Of a stretch of 64,000 nt of DNA, positions 44,210 to 56,400 are shown piece after piece. A program made the translations under genes and the position numbers. Below the pieces are notes generated by a model. It did no database searches, had not been told where the DNA came from, and saw only the letters and a list, made by a program, of their open reading frames with translations. How positions within the stretch are numbered: the first letter of the stretch is position 1; every line of letters starts with the position of its first letter. Source of the DNA: Lamellibrachia columna (Eukaryota > Annelida > Polychaeta > Sabellida > Siboglinidae); assembly GCA_963662155.1 (NCBI GenBank), contig OY759261.1, positions 71,728,669-71,792,668 on the forward strand. Direction: 5' to 3'.

Positions 44210-44292
44210 GATCTTGTAAAGGGGGAGGTCAAAGGGGGGAGTCAAAGGGAGAGGTCAAAGGGGGAGGCCAAAGGGGGAGGTCAAAGGGGCTA
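44210..44292. repeat. AGGTCAAAGGGGG short tandem repeats, 5 copies
   Basis: Period ~13-15 bp within a KEN gene B intron, directly outside the inverted segment. Confidence 0.85.
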
Positions 44293-44447
44293 ACTGAGTC
44301 ACCCATTAGGTTACCATGCTTTCTCAGTTGCCGCACAGACTCTGTGGAACTCACTTCCTGTTAGCATTGAGTCCGTAGTTAATATAATAACATTTTGTCC
44401 TAAACTAAAAACCTATCTGTTTAAACTGGCTTATCCTCCATAGATCC

Positions 44448-44527
44448 TCAGCATATCGATGTGATATGTTGACAGACATGTTGGCTGCTGATCCCACAGA
44501 GAGGCCATCAGCAGCAGAGTTGCTAAG
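44448..44527 (+). pseudogene. KEN gene B, 3' half of kinase exon, inverted
   Basis: The plus strand reads CDMLTDMLAADP then TERPSAAELLR and stops at CTAAG|GCAAGA, a GC-type donor matching the exon a boundary of copy A (LLR, AG|). Copy A has EDLVVSMLEPKPEARPSAAT. The sequence starts abruptly at the 13-bp breakpoint word TCAGCATATCGAT. The 5' half of the same exon is on the other strand at 46765-46889. Confidence 0.8.
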
Positions 44528-44813
44528 GCAAGAATATCACCACAGTCTTCATGTAGAATTTCAGTGCACGTTAATATCTTGAATAATTACAAATATGACA
44601 TTTGTATCTATTTTATGAAGTACTTTGTGACTCTGATTGTCTGTCTGTCTGTTTCCATATATCTCCGTCAGTTTCTCATGAAGGGGCTGACATTTAGTAG
44701 ACATTCCCGGAGACCCATGAGGATGGTTCATACAAATTTCAAGATTCCTTGGGGGGAGGGAATAAATTCCTTTGTAAGGTACGAACACTTTGTGAAACCA
44801 ACAGTTGTACTGG

Positions 44814-45350
44814 ACTGGGTAGTGCAAGGAGTCATAAGTGACTGGGTAGTGCAAGGAGTCATAAGTGACTGGGTAGTGCAAGGAGTCATAAGTGACTTGG
44901 TAGTGCAAGGAGTCATAAGTGACTGGGTAGTGCAAGGAGTCATAAGTGACTGGGTAGTGCAAGGAGTCATAAGTGACTGGGTAGTGCAAGGAGTCATAAG
45001 TGACTTGGTAGTGCAAGGAGTCATAAGTGACTGGGTAGTGCAAGGAGTCATAAGTGACTGGGTAGCGCAAGGAGTCATAAGTGACTGGGTAGTGCAAGGA
45101 GTCATAAGTGACTAGGTAGTGCAAGGAGTCATAAGTGACTGGGTAGTGCAAGGAGTCATAAGTGACTGGGTGGTGCAAGGAGTCATAAGTGACTGGGTAG
45201 TGCAAAGAGTCATAAGTGACTGGGTAGTGCAAGGAGTCATAAGTGACTGGGTAGTGCAAGGAGTCATAAGTGACTGGGTAGTGCAAGGAGTCATAAGTGA
45301 CTGGGTAGTGCAAGGAGTCATAAGTGACTGGGTAGTGCAAGGAGTCTTAA
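44814..45350. repeat. 27-bp minisatellite, ~20 copies, in inverted intron
   Basis: Unit GACTGGGTAGTGCAAGGAGT then CATAAGT. 27 bp is nine codons, so DWVVQGVIS frames stay open. Lies between the two inverted KEN gene B exons. Confidence 0.95.
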
Positions 45351-45653
45351 GCTCTTGCAGTGATGATACATTCAGTATGTTTGTTACTACATACTCATGT
45401 AGTTGATTGTACATTTTAGATATGCTTTTTCCATATGCCGCTAGCTGTTCCCAAACTTGTGGATTGCTCTCAAAATTGAATATTTGAAAAGAAAAGAGAA
45501 ATTAGTTCTTTCTGTATCATTAGAAGTCACTTGGTTGTTAAAACATGTCCTTATTATTTACTTATTATAGTGATCAATCCTCAAGTTTTTTCTGTGTTGG
45601 CATTACTTGTATTTGGGTGAATAAATTATTATATTTAAAACATGTTCTTTCAG

Positions 45654-45731
45654 GCATCCATTTTTCTGGGGTGAAGATAAAAGATACCAGTTCTTGGCAT
45701 CAGTTGGCAATCAACCTGAGGTAGGGAACAG
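45654..45731 (+). pseudogene. KEN gene B, kinase-KEN junction exon, inverted
   Basis: Plus strand, after TCTTTCAG and before GTGAGT, 78 nt. Encodes (R)HPFFWGEDKRYQFLASVG then NQPEVGNR. Same length and phase as copy A exon b. Orientation is opposite to the rest of the gene. Confidence 0.85.
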
Positions 45732-46049
45732 GTGAGTGTGTCTGGGACTCATCTTTGGTTCATCCCATCTTTGGTCTGTTTCCATCGACACCTGGTGAAA
45801 CATTTATCTTTAGATGTTACACTTTGGTTCTTAGATATCTTAAGTGAGGTGGCGATTAAACGACCGTTGATGAGAGATCTGTAGAAAGAACAGTTACATT
45901 AACAGAAGCCATGATAACTTGACTATATATTTTATTAAGTTATAACAGTTAATCTAGGAATATTTGTACCTAAATGCATTCCCCTTGAATTTAGTTCTAG
46001 AGCCACCTATTTTATTATAGTTATCAAGTGTTTATCAAATTTAGGACGT

Positions 46050-46615
46050 TCCTTTGTTCTTCCATTGGGCCATGGCTTCCACTTGTTCTTCCATTGGGCC
46101 ATGGCTCCCCCTTGTTCTTCCATTGGGCCATGGCTCCCCTTTGTTCTTCAGTTGGGCCATGGCTCCCCTTTGTTCTTCCATTGGGCCATAGCTCCCATTT
46201 GTTCTTCCATTGGGCCATGGCTCCCCCTTATTCTTCCATTGGGCCATGGCTCCCCTTTGTTCTTCAGTTGGGCTATGGCTCCCCTTTATTCTTCCATTGG
46301 GCCATGGCTCCCCCTTATTCTTCCATTGGGCCATGGCTCCCCTTTGTTCTTCAGTTGGGCCATGGCTCCCCTTTATTCTTCCATTGGGCCATGGCTCCCC
46401 CTTATTCTTCCATTGGGCCATGGCTCCCCTTTGTTCTTCAGTTGGGCCATGGCTCCCCTTTATTCTTCCATTGGGCCATGGCTCCCCCTTATTCTTCCAT
46501 TGGGCCATGGCTCCCCTTTGTTCTTCAGTTGAGCCATGGCTCCCCTTTGTTCTTCCATTAGGCCATGGCTCCCCTTTATTCTTCCATTGGGCCATGGCTC
46601 CCCTTTGTTCTTCCA
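46050..46615. repeat. 29-bp minisatellite, ~19 copies
   Basis: Unit TTGGGCCATGGCTCCCCTTT then GTTCTTCCA. Sits between the inverted junction exon and the right inversion breakpoint. Long frames on both strands are repeat translations. Confidence 0.95.
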
Positions 46616-46764
46616 TTTTTTGCACCACTACATGGTAGCGTATAATGCAATATAACACTTCTATTGTGCTTAAATCCTCGGGAGACCAAAGCTCGGCAGT
46701 GCACTAAAACAAAAGGAGTTAAGTAATTTCTAATCAATTAGCAATTCCAGTTGTAAACAGTTGG

Positions 46765-46889
46765 ATCGATATGCTGACGGCAGACAAATCTGGTTCGTTC
46801 TTTGCTATCTTTGATTCTACATATTTCTCACCAGGAGCATATGGGTGTTTACCCTTGGTCAGGATATAGAAAATAACCAACACATTGTT
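46765..46889 (-). pseudogene. KEN gene B, 5' half of kinase exon
   Basis: The minus strand reads VLVIFYILTKGKHPYAPG, EKYVESKIAKNEPDLSAV, then breaks at TCAGCATATCGAT. Copy A continues LDEPLVEDLVVSML at this point. The expected AG acceptor before the exon (aligned to copy A) is not present (TTTTGT|AAC), a further sign of decay. No upstream kinase exons were found to the right. Confidence 0.75.
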
Positions 46890-47309
46890 ACAAAACATCA
46901 TAAGAGAGCAATTTATATATAAATTATCTGTAAGTAGAGAATTGAGAAAATGGGAAAAAAAAGTAAATATTGCAGACAGCTTCAATTTGTGTACTGCGCA
47001 CACTGTAATGGTATATACTGATACTGACGTTTATTGAAGTTACACTCGTGCTAAAGGTGCCTCATCAATTAAATTTGTTTGCTCGTCTTGAAGTAAAAAT
47101 GGAAACTGTGAAAACTCTGTGAAATTTCATAACTTCATCATGTGACTGGCGAGAGGATGGAAGTCACGATCAGCCTTGACCCCATAAAGTGTTTACTCTT
47201 TTGGATATCCACTATTTTGAGCCTTATTAGATCTAACGAATAAAGTCTATTCTTTTGACGATTTGAACAAAAATATGCACTTTAATTAAACAATTGCAGA
47301 AGTAACTTA
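46890..47309. other. Unassigned sequence
   Basis: No exon or element recognised. Confidence 0.5.
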
Positions 47310-48515
47310 AACTATTAAGTTTAACATCAGTTGTATGTAAATTACTCGAAACATTAATTAGAGACCACATGGTGGAATTCCTTGTGAAATATAATTTAAT
47401 AAATAGATCTCAACATGAGTTCCTAAAAGCAAGGTCATGTCTAACCAATCTCTTGTGTTTTTTTAAAGAAATTACAAAGTGGGTAGATGACGGGTCACCA
47501 GTGGATGTTGTCTACTTAGATTTTCAGAAAGCTTTCGATAAAGTACCACACCAAAGATTGATACTTAAACTAAAAGCCCATGGTATAGGTAATGATGTAA
47601 TCAACTGGATAGAAAAGTGGCTTACACACAGAAGACAGAGTAATAGTAGATGGTGAGATTTCAAACTGGAAATCGGTTTTGAGTGGGGTACCACAGGGAT
47701 CAGTATTAGGCCCTATACTGTTTTTAATATATATAAATGATCTAGAAGATGACATATCTAGCAAAGTACACAAATTTGCAGATGACACAAAAGTATTCAG
47801 AAAGGTTACAAATGATACAGATAAACAAAGTTTACAGGATCATCTAGATAAATTAGTTAAATGGTCAGAAAAATGGCAAATGTTATTCAATTTTGGGAAG
47901 TGTAAATGTATACACATAGGACATGGAAACATGGACGAAGGATATAAAATGAGGGATGCTGTACTAGGTAGAACCACACAAGAAAAGGACTTAGGAGTAA
48001 CATTTAGTGCTGACATGAAAGTTTCAGAGCAATGTGGGATTGCTGCTTCAAAAGAAATCAAATTCTAGGGCTAATCAGGAGAACTATCATGTATATGGAG
48101 AAACAGCTAATTGTACCCCTGTACAAAGCAATAGTTAGACCACATTTGGAATATTGTATTCAAGCATGGAGGCCGTATCGTAAAAAGGACATAGACAAGC
48201 TAGAAAGAATACAACGAAGAGCAACCAAAATGATTCCAGAACTGAGAGACCTTAGTTACGAAAGTCGCTTATTACAATGTGGTTTGACAACACTAGAGAC
48301 CAGGAGACTAAAAGGAGACCAAATAGAAGTGTTTAAAATAGAGAACGGTTATGAAGATGTTGATAGGAATATGTTATTCAAAATTAAAGAAGGCAGTAGA
48401 ACCAGAGGACACAAAGCAGCATTAGTTAAGGAGCAGTGTAGGTTGGACATGAGAAAGTACTCTTTCTCACAGAGGGTGATAAATGAATGGAACAAACTGC
48501 CAAATGATTGTGTTA
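47310..48515 (+). mobile_element. CR1-like LINE 3' fragment
   Basis: Starts in the RT (CKLLETLIRDHMVEFLVKYN), then motif A VVYLDFQKAFDKVPH, a shift near 47640, motif B SGVPQGSVLGP, motif C KFADDTK, a shift near 48053, and the C-terminus KMIPELRDLSYESRL to LPNDCVN. It lacks the endonuclease and the 3' tail. Same subfamily as the 10-14 kb copies, opposite orientation. Confidence 0.85.
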
Positions 48516-48624
48516 ATAATGGTTTATCCAGTAAATTCACAAAGACAGATGATATGTAATTGATATGTAATTGGCTAAGTGGTTGGAGATGCCTTTTAAC
48601 CCCCACCCTTTTGACTTCACCTGA

Positions 48625-50450
48625 CAGGGTACCACCAGCCAGATAGTCCACATTCTTGTCAACAAGAAATGGAGGAGTTCACTGCAGGACAAGAAGAGGG
48701 GCAGATGTGGCCAGTGATCACAACCTAGTCACAGGCAAAGTGACCCTGAAGCTGCGGAAGACCAAACGAGGACAGGAGAGGGCAAGACTAGGATCTTGTA
48801 ATAATGATGAGGTCAAGACTGCATTCCGCTTGAGCTGAGAAATTGATTTAGCACCCTGGAGGAAGAACAAGAAATTAACATAGCCAACTTCAGTCAAGCA
48901 ATCTGTGAAGGAGGAGTGAAAGTCCTGGGACACAAGACAAAGAAAAGGAAGGAATGGATGAAACAGGAGTGAAAGTCCTGGGATACAAGACAAAGAAAAG
49001 GAAGGAATGGATGAAGCAGGAGTGAAAGTCCTGGGATACAAGACAAAGAAAAGGAAGGAATGGATGAAACAGGAGTGAAAGTCCTGGGATACAAGACAAA
49101 GAAAAGGAAGGAATGGATGAAGCAGGAGTGAAAGTTCTGGGATACAAGACAAAGAAAAGGAAGGAATGGATGAAGCAGGAGTGAAAGTCCTGGGATACAA
49201 GACAAAGAAAAGGAAGGAATGGATGAAGCAGGAGTGAAAGTCCTGGGATACAAGACAAAGAAAAGGAAGGAATGGATGAAACAGGAGTGAAAGTCCTGGG
49301 ATACAAGACAAAGAAAAGGAAGGAATGGATGAAGCAGGAGTGAAAGTCCTGGGATACAAGACAAAGAAAAGGAAGGAATGGATGAAGCAGGAGTGAAAGT
49401 CCTGGGATACAAGACAAAGAAAAGGAAGGAATGGATGAAGCAGGAGTGAAAGTCCTGGGATACAAGACAAAGAAAAGGAAGGAATGGATGAAGCAGGAGT
49501 GAAAGTCCTGGGATACAAGACAAAGAAAAGGAAGGAATGGATGAAGCAGGAGTGAAAGTCCTGGGATACAAGACAAAGAAAAGGAAGGAATGGATGAAGC
49601 AGGAGTGAAAGTCCTGGGATACAAGACAAAGAAAAGGAAGGAATGGATGAAGCAGGACACTTGGACAAAGATTTCAGAAAGGAAAGAGACCAAACAGAAA
49701 ATTAATGCAACCAGATCGCAACGGCTGAAGGACAGACTGACAAGCAGATGTGATGAGCTGAACAGAGAGGTTAAGAGGATGGCTAAAGCAGATAAGAAAT
49801 CTTTCATGAAGGGACTTGCAGAGGAGGCTGAGTAAGCAGCTAGAACACAGGACCTAAGACTCTCCATAGGATAAAAAAACACTCAGCGGTGGATTGAAAA
49901 ACAGTGATGTACCAGTCAAGGATACAAATGGAAACATCGTCTCAAGTGAAACATGGAAATTGGAGTGCTGGAAAGAACACTTCCAGACCATCTTGAACAG
50001 GCCGGAGCCAACAGAAACAGCTCAGATACCAGAAGCTGAAGAAGATGTGGATGTGAACACAGACCACCCAACACTTGAAGAGGTGAAAATGGCCATGAAG
50101 GTGATGAAGAATGGAAAGGCCCCAGGCTCTGATGGTGTGACAGCTGAGATGCTGAAGATACAGTCACACCCAGAGGTCTGACACAGACCTTCAGTGACAT
50201 CTGGGAAACAGAAAACATACCAGAGGACTGGAAAATGGGGCTGATAGTAAAATTACACAAAAAAGGAGACTTATCCAACTGCGACAACTGGAGAGGTATC
50301 ACCCTTCTATCACTCACAACCAAAGTTATTCAAGAAAGACTGACCAAGACACTGGGGCAGTACATCAGGCAGGCTTCAGGAAAGAGAAATCCTGCAGTGA
50401 CCACATATACTAGAACAGAGCAACGAGTGGAATACACCCCTCTATGCTAA
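48625..50450 (+). mobile_element. RTE/Jockey-like LINE fragment carrying a 53-bp array
   Basis: Begins at the end of the endonuclease (HILVNKKWRSSLQDKK, then RGADVASDHNLVTGKVTLKL), passes through a linker expanded by tandem repeats (48910-49655), then GVKVLGYKTKKRKEWMKQDT, AKADKKSFMKGLAEEAE, GNIVSSETWKLECWKEHFQ, NGKAPGSDGVTAEMLK, and KLHKKGDLSNCDNWRGITLL. It stops just before RT motif A, where the 50-bp satellite begins. Different family from the 5.5-9.6 kb LINE. Confidence 0.8.
48910..49655. repeat. 53-bp minisatellite inside LINE, ~14 copies
   Basis: Starts of GTGAAAGTCCTGGGATACAA at 48916, 48969, 49022 and so on, every 53 bp. Since 53 is not a multiple of three, the LINE frame rotates and is destroyed, while minus-strand frames stay open by chance. 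Variation is very low. Confidence 0.95.
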
Positions 50451-50451
50451 T

Positions 50452-53400
50452 CAACCCACTGCACAAGGCTTACATGTGGAAGTGTTCCTCAATAGCTCCT
50501 ATAACCCACTGCACAAGACTTACATGTGGAAGTGTTCCTCTATAGCCCCTATAACCCATTGCACAAGACTTACATGTGGAAGTGTTCCTCTATGGCCCCT
50601 ACAACCCACTGCACAATACTTACATGTGGAAGTGTTCCTCTATAGCCCCTTATAACTCACTGCACAAGACTTACACATGGAAGGGTTCCTCTATAGCCCC
50701 TATAACCCACTGCACAAGACTTACATGTGGAAGGGTTCGTCTATAGCCCCTATAACCCACTGCACAAGACTAACATGTGGAAGGGTTCCTCTATAGCCCC
50801 TATAACCCACTGCACAAGACTTACATGTGGAAGGGTTCCTCTGTAGCCCCTATAACCCACTGCACAAGACTTACATGTGGAAGTGTTCCTCTATAGCCCC
50901 TATAACCCATTGCACAAGACTTACATGTGGAAGGGTTCCTCTATAGCCCCATAACCCACTGCACAAGACTTACATGTGGAAGTGTTCCTCTATGGCCCCT
51001 ACAACCCACTGCACAATACTTACATGTGGAAGTGTTCCTCTATAGCCCCTTATAACTCACTGCACAAGGCTTACACATGGAAGGGTTCCTCTATAGCCCC
51101 TATAACCCATTGCACAAGACTTACACATGGAAGGGTTCCTCTATAGCCCCTATAACCCACTGCACAAGACTTACATGTGGAAGGGTTCGTCTATAGCCCC
51201 TATAACCCACTGCACAAGACTAACATGTGGAAGGGTTCCTCTATAGCCCCTATAACCCACTGCACAAGACTTACATGTGGAAGGGTTCCTCTGTAGCCCC
51301 TATAACCCACTGCACAATACTTACATGTGGAAGTGTTCCACTATAGCCCCTATAACCCACTGCACAAGACTTACACGTGGAAGGGTCCCTCTATAGCCCC
51401 TATAACCCACTGCACAAGACTTACATGTGGAAGGGTTCCTCTATAGCCCCTATAACCCACTGCACAAGACTAACATGTGGAAGTGTTCCACTATAGCCCC
51501 TATAACCCACTGCACAAGACTAACATGTGGAAGTGTTCCTCTATAGCCCCTATAACCCACTGCACAAGGCTTACATGTGGAAGTGTTCCTCTATAGCCCC
51601 TATAACCCACTGCACAAGACTTACACGTGGAAGGGTTCCTCTATAGCCCCTATAACCCACTGCACAAGACTTACACATGGAAGGGTTCCTCTATAGCCCC
51701 TATAACCCACTGCACAAGACTTACATGTGGAAGGGTTCCTCTATGGCCCCTATAACCCACTGCACAAGACTAACATGTGGAAGTGTTCCACTATAGCCCC
51801 TATAACCCACTGCACAAGACTTACATGTGGAAGGGTTCCTCTATAGCCCCTATAACCCACTGCACAAGACTAACATGTGGAAGTGTTCCTCTATAGCCCC
51901 TATAACCCACTGCACAAGACTTACACATGGAAGGGTTCCTCTATAGCCCCTATAACCCACTGCACAAGACTAACATGTGGAAGGGTTCCTCTATAGCCCC
52001 TATAACCCACTGCACAAGACTAACATGTGGAAGTGTTCCACTATAGCCCCTATAACCCACTACACAAGACTGACATGTGGAAGTGTTCCTCTATAGCCCC
52101 TATAACCCACTGCACAAGACTTACATGTGGAAGGGTTCCTCTATAGCCCCTATAACCCACTGCACAAGACTTACATGTGGAAGGGTTCCTCTGTAGCCTC
52201 TATAACCCACTGCACAAGACTTACATGTGGAAGTGTTCCTCTATAGCCCCTATAACCCACTGCACAAGACTTACACATGGAAGGGTTCCTCTATAGCCCC
52301 TATAACCCACTGCACAAGACTAACACGTGGAAGGGTTCCTCTATAGCCCCTATAACCCACTGCACAAGACTAACATGTGGAAGTGTTCCACTATAGCCCC
52401 TATAACCCACTGCACAAGACTAACACGTGGAAGTGTTCCTCTATAGCCCCTATAACCCACTGCACAAGACTAACATGTGGAAGTGTTCCTCTATAGCCCC
52501 TATAACCCACTGCACAAGACTTACATGTGGAAGGGTTCCTCTATAGCCCCTATAACCCACTGCACAAGACTAACATGTGGAAGGGTTCCTCTATAGCCTC
52601 TATAACCCACTGCACAAGACTAACATGTGGAAGGGTTCCTCTATAGCCCCTATAACCCACTGCACAAGACTTACATGTGGAAGGGTTCCTCTATAGCCCC
52701 TATAACCCACTGCACAAGACTAACATGTGGACGTGTTCCTCTATAGCCCCTATAACCCACTACATAAGACTAACATGTGGAAGTGTTCCTCTATAGCCCC
52801 TATAACCCACTGCACAAGACTTACATGTGGAAGGGTTCCTCTATAGCCCCTATAACCCACTGCACAAGACTTACATGTGGAAGGGTTCCTCTATAGCCCC
52901 TATAACCCACTGCACAAGACTTACATGTGGAAGGGTTCCTCTATAGCCCCTAGAAACCACTGCACAAGACTAACATGTGGAAGTGTTCCTCTATAGCCCC
53001 TATAACCCACTGCACAAGACTGACATGTGGAAGGGTTCGTCTATAGCCCCTATAACCCACTGCACAAGACTAACATGTGGAAGGGTTCCTCTATAGCCCC
53101 TATAACCCACTGCACAAGACTAACATGTGGAAGGGTTCCTCTATAGCCCCTATAACCCACTGCACAAGACTAACATGTGGAAGTGTTCCTCTATAGCCCC
53201 TATAACCCACTGCACAAGACTTACATGTGGAAGGGTTCCTCTATAGCCCCTATGACCCACTGCACAAGACTAACATGTGGAAGGGTTCCTCTATAGCCCC
53301 TATAACCCACTGCACAAGACTTACATGTGGAAGGGTTCCTCTATAGCCCCTATAACCCACTGCACAAGACTAACATGTGGAAGTGTTCCACTATAGCCCC

Positions 53401-56400
53401 TATAACCCACTGCACAAGACTTACATGTGGAAGGGTTCCTCTATAGCCCCTATAACCCACTGCACAAGACTAACATGTGGAAGTGTTCCTCTATAGCCCC
53501 TATAACCCACTGCACAAGACTTACACATGGAAGGGTTCCTCTATAGCCCCTATAACCCACTGCACAAGACTAACATGTGGAAGGGTTCCTTTATAGCCCC
53601 TATAACCCACTGCACAAGACTAACATGTGGAAGTGTTCCACTATAGCCCCTATAACCCACTACACAAGACTGACATGTGGAAGTGTTCCTCTATAGCCCC
53701 TATAACCCACTGCACAAGACTTACATGTGGAAGGGTTCCTCTATAGCCCCTATAACCCACTGCACAAGACTTACATGTGGAAGGGTTCCTCTGTAGCCTC
53801 TATAACCCACTGCACAAGACTTACATGTGGAAGTGTTCCTCTATAGCCCCTATAACCCACTGCACAAGACTTACATGTGGAAGTGTTCCTCTATAGCCCC
53901 TATAACCCACTGCACAAGACTTACACATGGAAGGGTTCCTCTATAGCCCCTATAACCCACTGCACAAGACTAACACGTGGAAGGGTTCCTCTATAGCCCC
54001 TATAACCCACTGCACAAGACTAACATGTGGAAGTGTTCCACTATAGCCCCTATAACCCACTGCACAAGACTAACACGTGGAAGTGTTCCTCTATAGCCCC
54101 TATAACCCACTGCACAAGACTAACATGTGGAAGTGTTCCTCTATAGCCCCTATAACCCACTGCACAAGACTTACATGTGGAAGGGTTCCTCTATAGCCCC
54201 TATAACCCACTGCACAAGACTAACATGTGGAAGGGTTCCTCTATAGCCCCTATAACCCACTGCACAAGACTAACATGTGGAAGGGTTCCTCTATAGCCCC
54301 TATAACCCACTGCACAAGACTTACATGTGGAAGGGTTCCTCTATAGCCCCTATAACCCACTGCACAAGACTAACATGTGGACGTGTTCCTCTATAGCGCC
54401 TATAACCCACTACATAAGACTAACATGTGGAAGTGTTCCTCTATAGCCCCTATAACCCACTGCACAAGACTTACATGTGGAAGGGTTCCTCTATAGCCCC
54501 TATAACCCACTGCACAAGACTTACATGTGGAAGGGTTCCTCTATAGCCCCTATAACCCACTGCACAAGACTTACATGTGGAAGGGTTCCTCTATAGCCCC
54601 TAGAAACCACTGCACAAGACTAACATGTGGAAGTGTTCCTCTATAGCCCCTATAACCCACTGCACAAGACTGACATGTGGAAGGGTTCGTCTATAGCCCC
54701 TATAACCCACTGCACAAGACTAACATGTGGAAGGGTTCCTCTATAGCCCCTATAACCCACTGCACAAGACTAACATGTGGAAGGGTTCCTCTATAGCCCC
54801 TATAACCCACTGCACAAGACTAACATGTGGAAGTGTTCCTCTATAGCCCCTATAACCCACTGCACAAGACTTACATGTGGAAGGGTTCCTCTATAGCCCC
54901 TATGACCCACTGCACAAGACTAACATGTGGAAGGGTTCCTCTATAGCCCCTATAACCCACTGCACAAGACTTACATGTGGAAGGGTTCCTCTATAGCCCC
55001 TATAACCCACTGCACAAGACTAACATGTGGAAGGGTTCCTCTATAGCCCCTATAACCCACTGCACAAGACTAACATGTGGAAGGGTTCCTCTATAGCCCC
55101 TATAACCCACTGCACAAGACTAACATGTGGAAGTGTTCCTCTATAGCCCCTGTAACCCACTGCACAAGACTAACATGTGGAAGGGTTCCTCTATAGCCCC
55201 TATAACCCACTGCACAAGACTTACATGTGGAAGGGTTCGTCTATAGCCCCTATAACCCACTGCACAAGACTAACATGTGGAAGGGTTCCTCTGTAGCCCC
55301 TATAACCCACTGCACAAGACTTATATGTGAAAGTGTTCCTCTGTAGCCCCTATAACCCACTGCACAAGACTTACACGTGGAAGTGTTCCTCTATAGCCCC
55401 TATAACCCACTGCACAAGGCTTACATGTGGAAGTGTTCCTCTATAGCGCATATAACCCACTGCACAAGACTTACATGTGGAAGGGTTCCTCTATAGCCCC
55501 TATAACCCACTGCACAAGACTTACATGTGAAAGTGTTCCTCTGTAGCCCCTATAACCCACTGCACAAGGCTTACATGTGGAAGTGTTCCTCTGTAGCCCC
55601 TATAACCCACTGCACAAGGCTTACATGTGGAAGTGTTCCTCTATAGCCCCTATAACCCACTGCACAAGGCTTACATGTGGAAGGGTTCCTCTATAACCCA
55701 CTGCACAAGACTTACACATGGAAGGGTTCCTCTATAACCCACTGCACAAGACTTACATGTGGAAGTGTTCCTCTATAGCCCCTATAACCCACTGCACAAG
55801 GCTTACATGTGGAAGGGTTCCTCTATAACCCACTGCACAAGGCTTACACATGGAAGGGTTCCTCTATAACCCACTGTACAAGACTTACATGTGGAAGTGT
55901 TCCTCTATAGCCCCTATAACCCACTGCACAAGACTAACACATGGAAGTGTTCCTCTGTAGCCCCTATAACCCACTGCACAAGACTTACATGTGGAAGTGT
56001 TCCTCTATAGCCCCTATAACCCACTGCACAAGACTTACATGTGGAAGGGTTCCTCTATAGCCCCTATAACCCACTGCACAAGGCTTACATGTGGATGTGT
56101 TCCTCTATAGCCCCTATAACCCACTGCACAAGACTTACATGTGGAAGTGTTCCTCTATAGCTCCTATAACCCACTGCACAAGGCTTACATGTGGAAGTGT
56201 TCCTCTATAGCCCCTATAACCCACTGCACAAGACTTACATGTGGAAGTGTTCCTCTATAGCTCCTATAACCCACTGCACAAGACTTACATGTGGAAGTGT
56301 TCCTCTATAGCCCCTATAACCCACTGCACAAGACTAACATGTGGAAGTGTTCCACTATAGCCCCTATAACCCACTGCACAAGACTAACACGTGGAAGTGT

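Noticed and set aside
44561..46658. Long frames such as HYPVTYDSL repeats and GPWLPFVLPLGH repeats
   Set aside because: Products of the 27-bp and 29-bp minisatellites in an intron; no flanking coding sequence.
48718..49882. 300-codon Phe/Ser/Leu-rich minus-strand frames resembling a membrane protein
   Set aside because: Pure translation of the 53-bp array; frames rotate because 53 is not a multiple of three, and there is no splice or start context.
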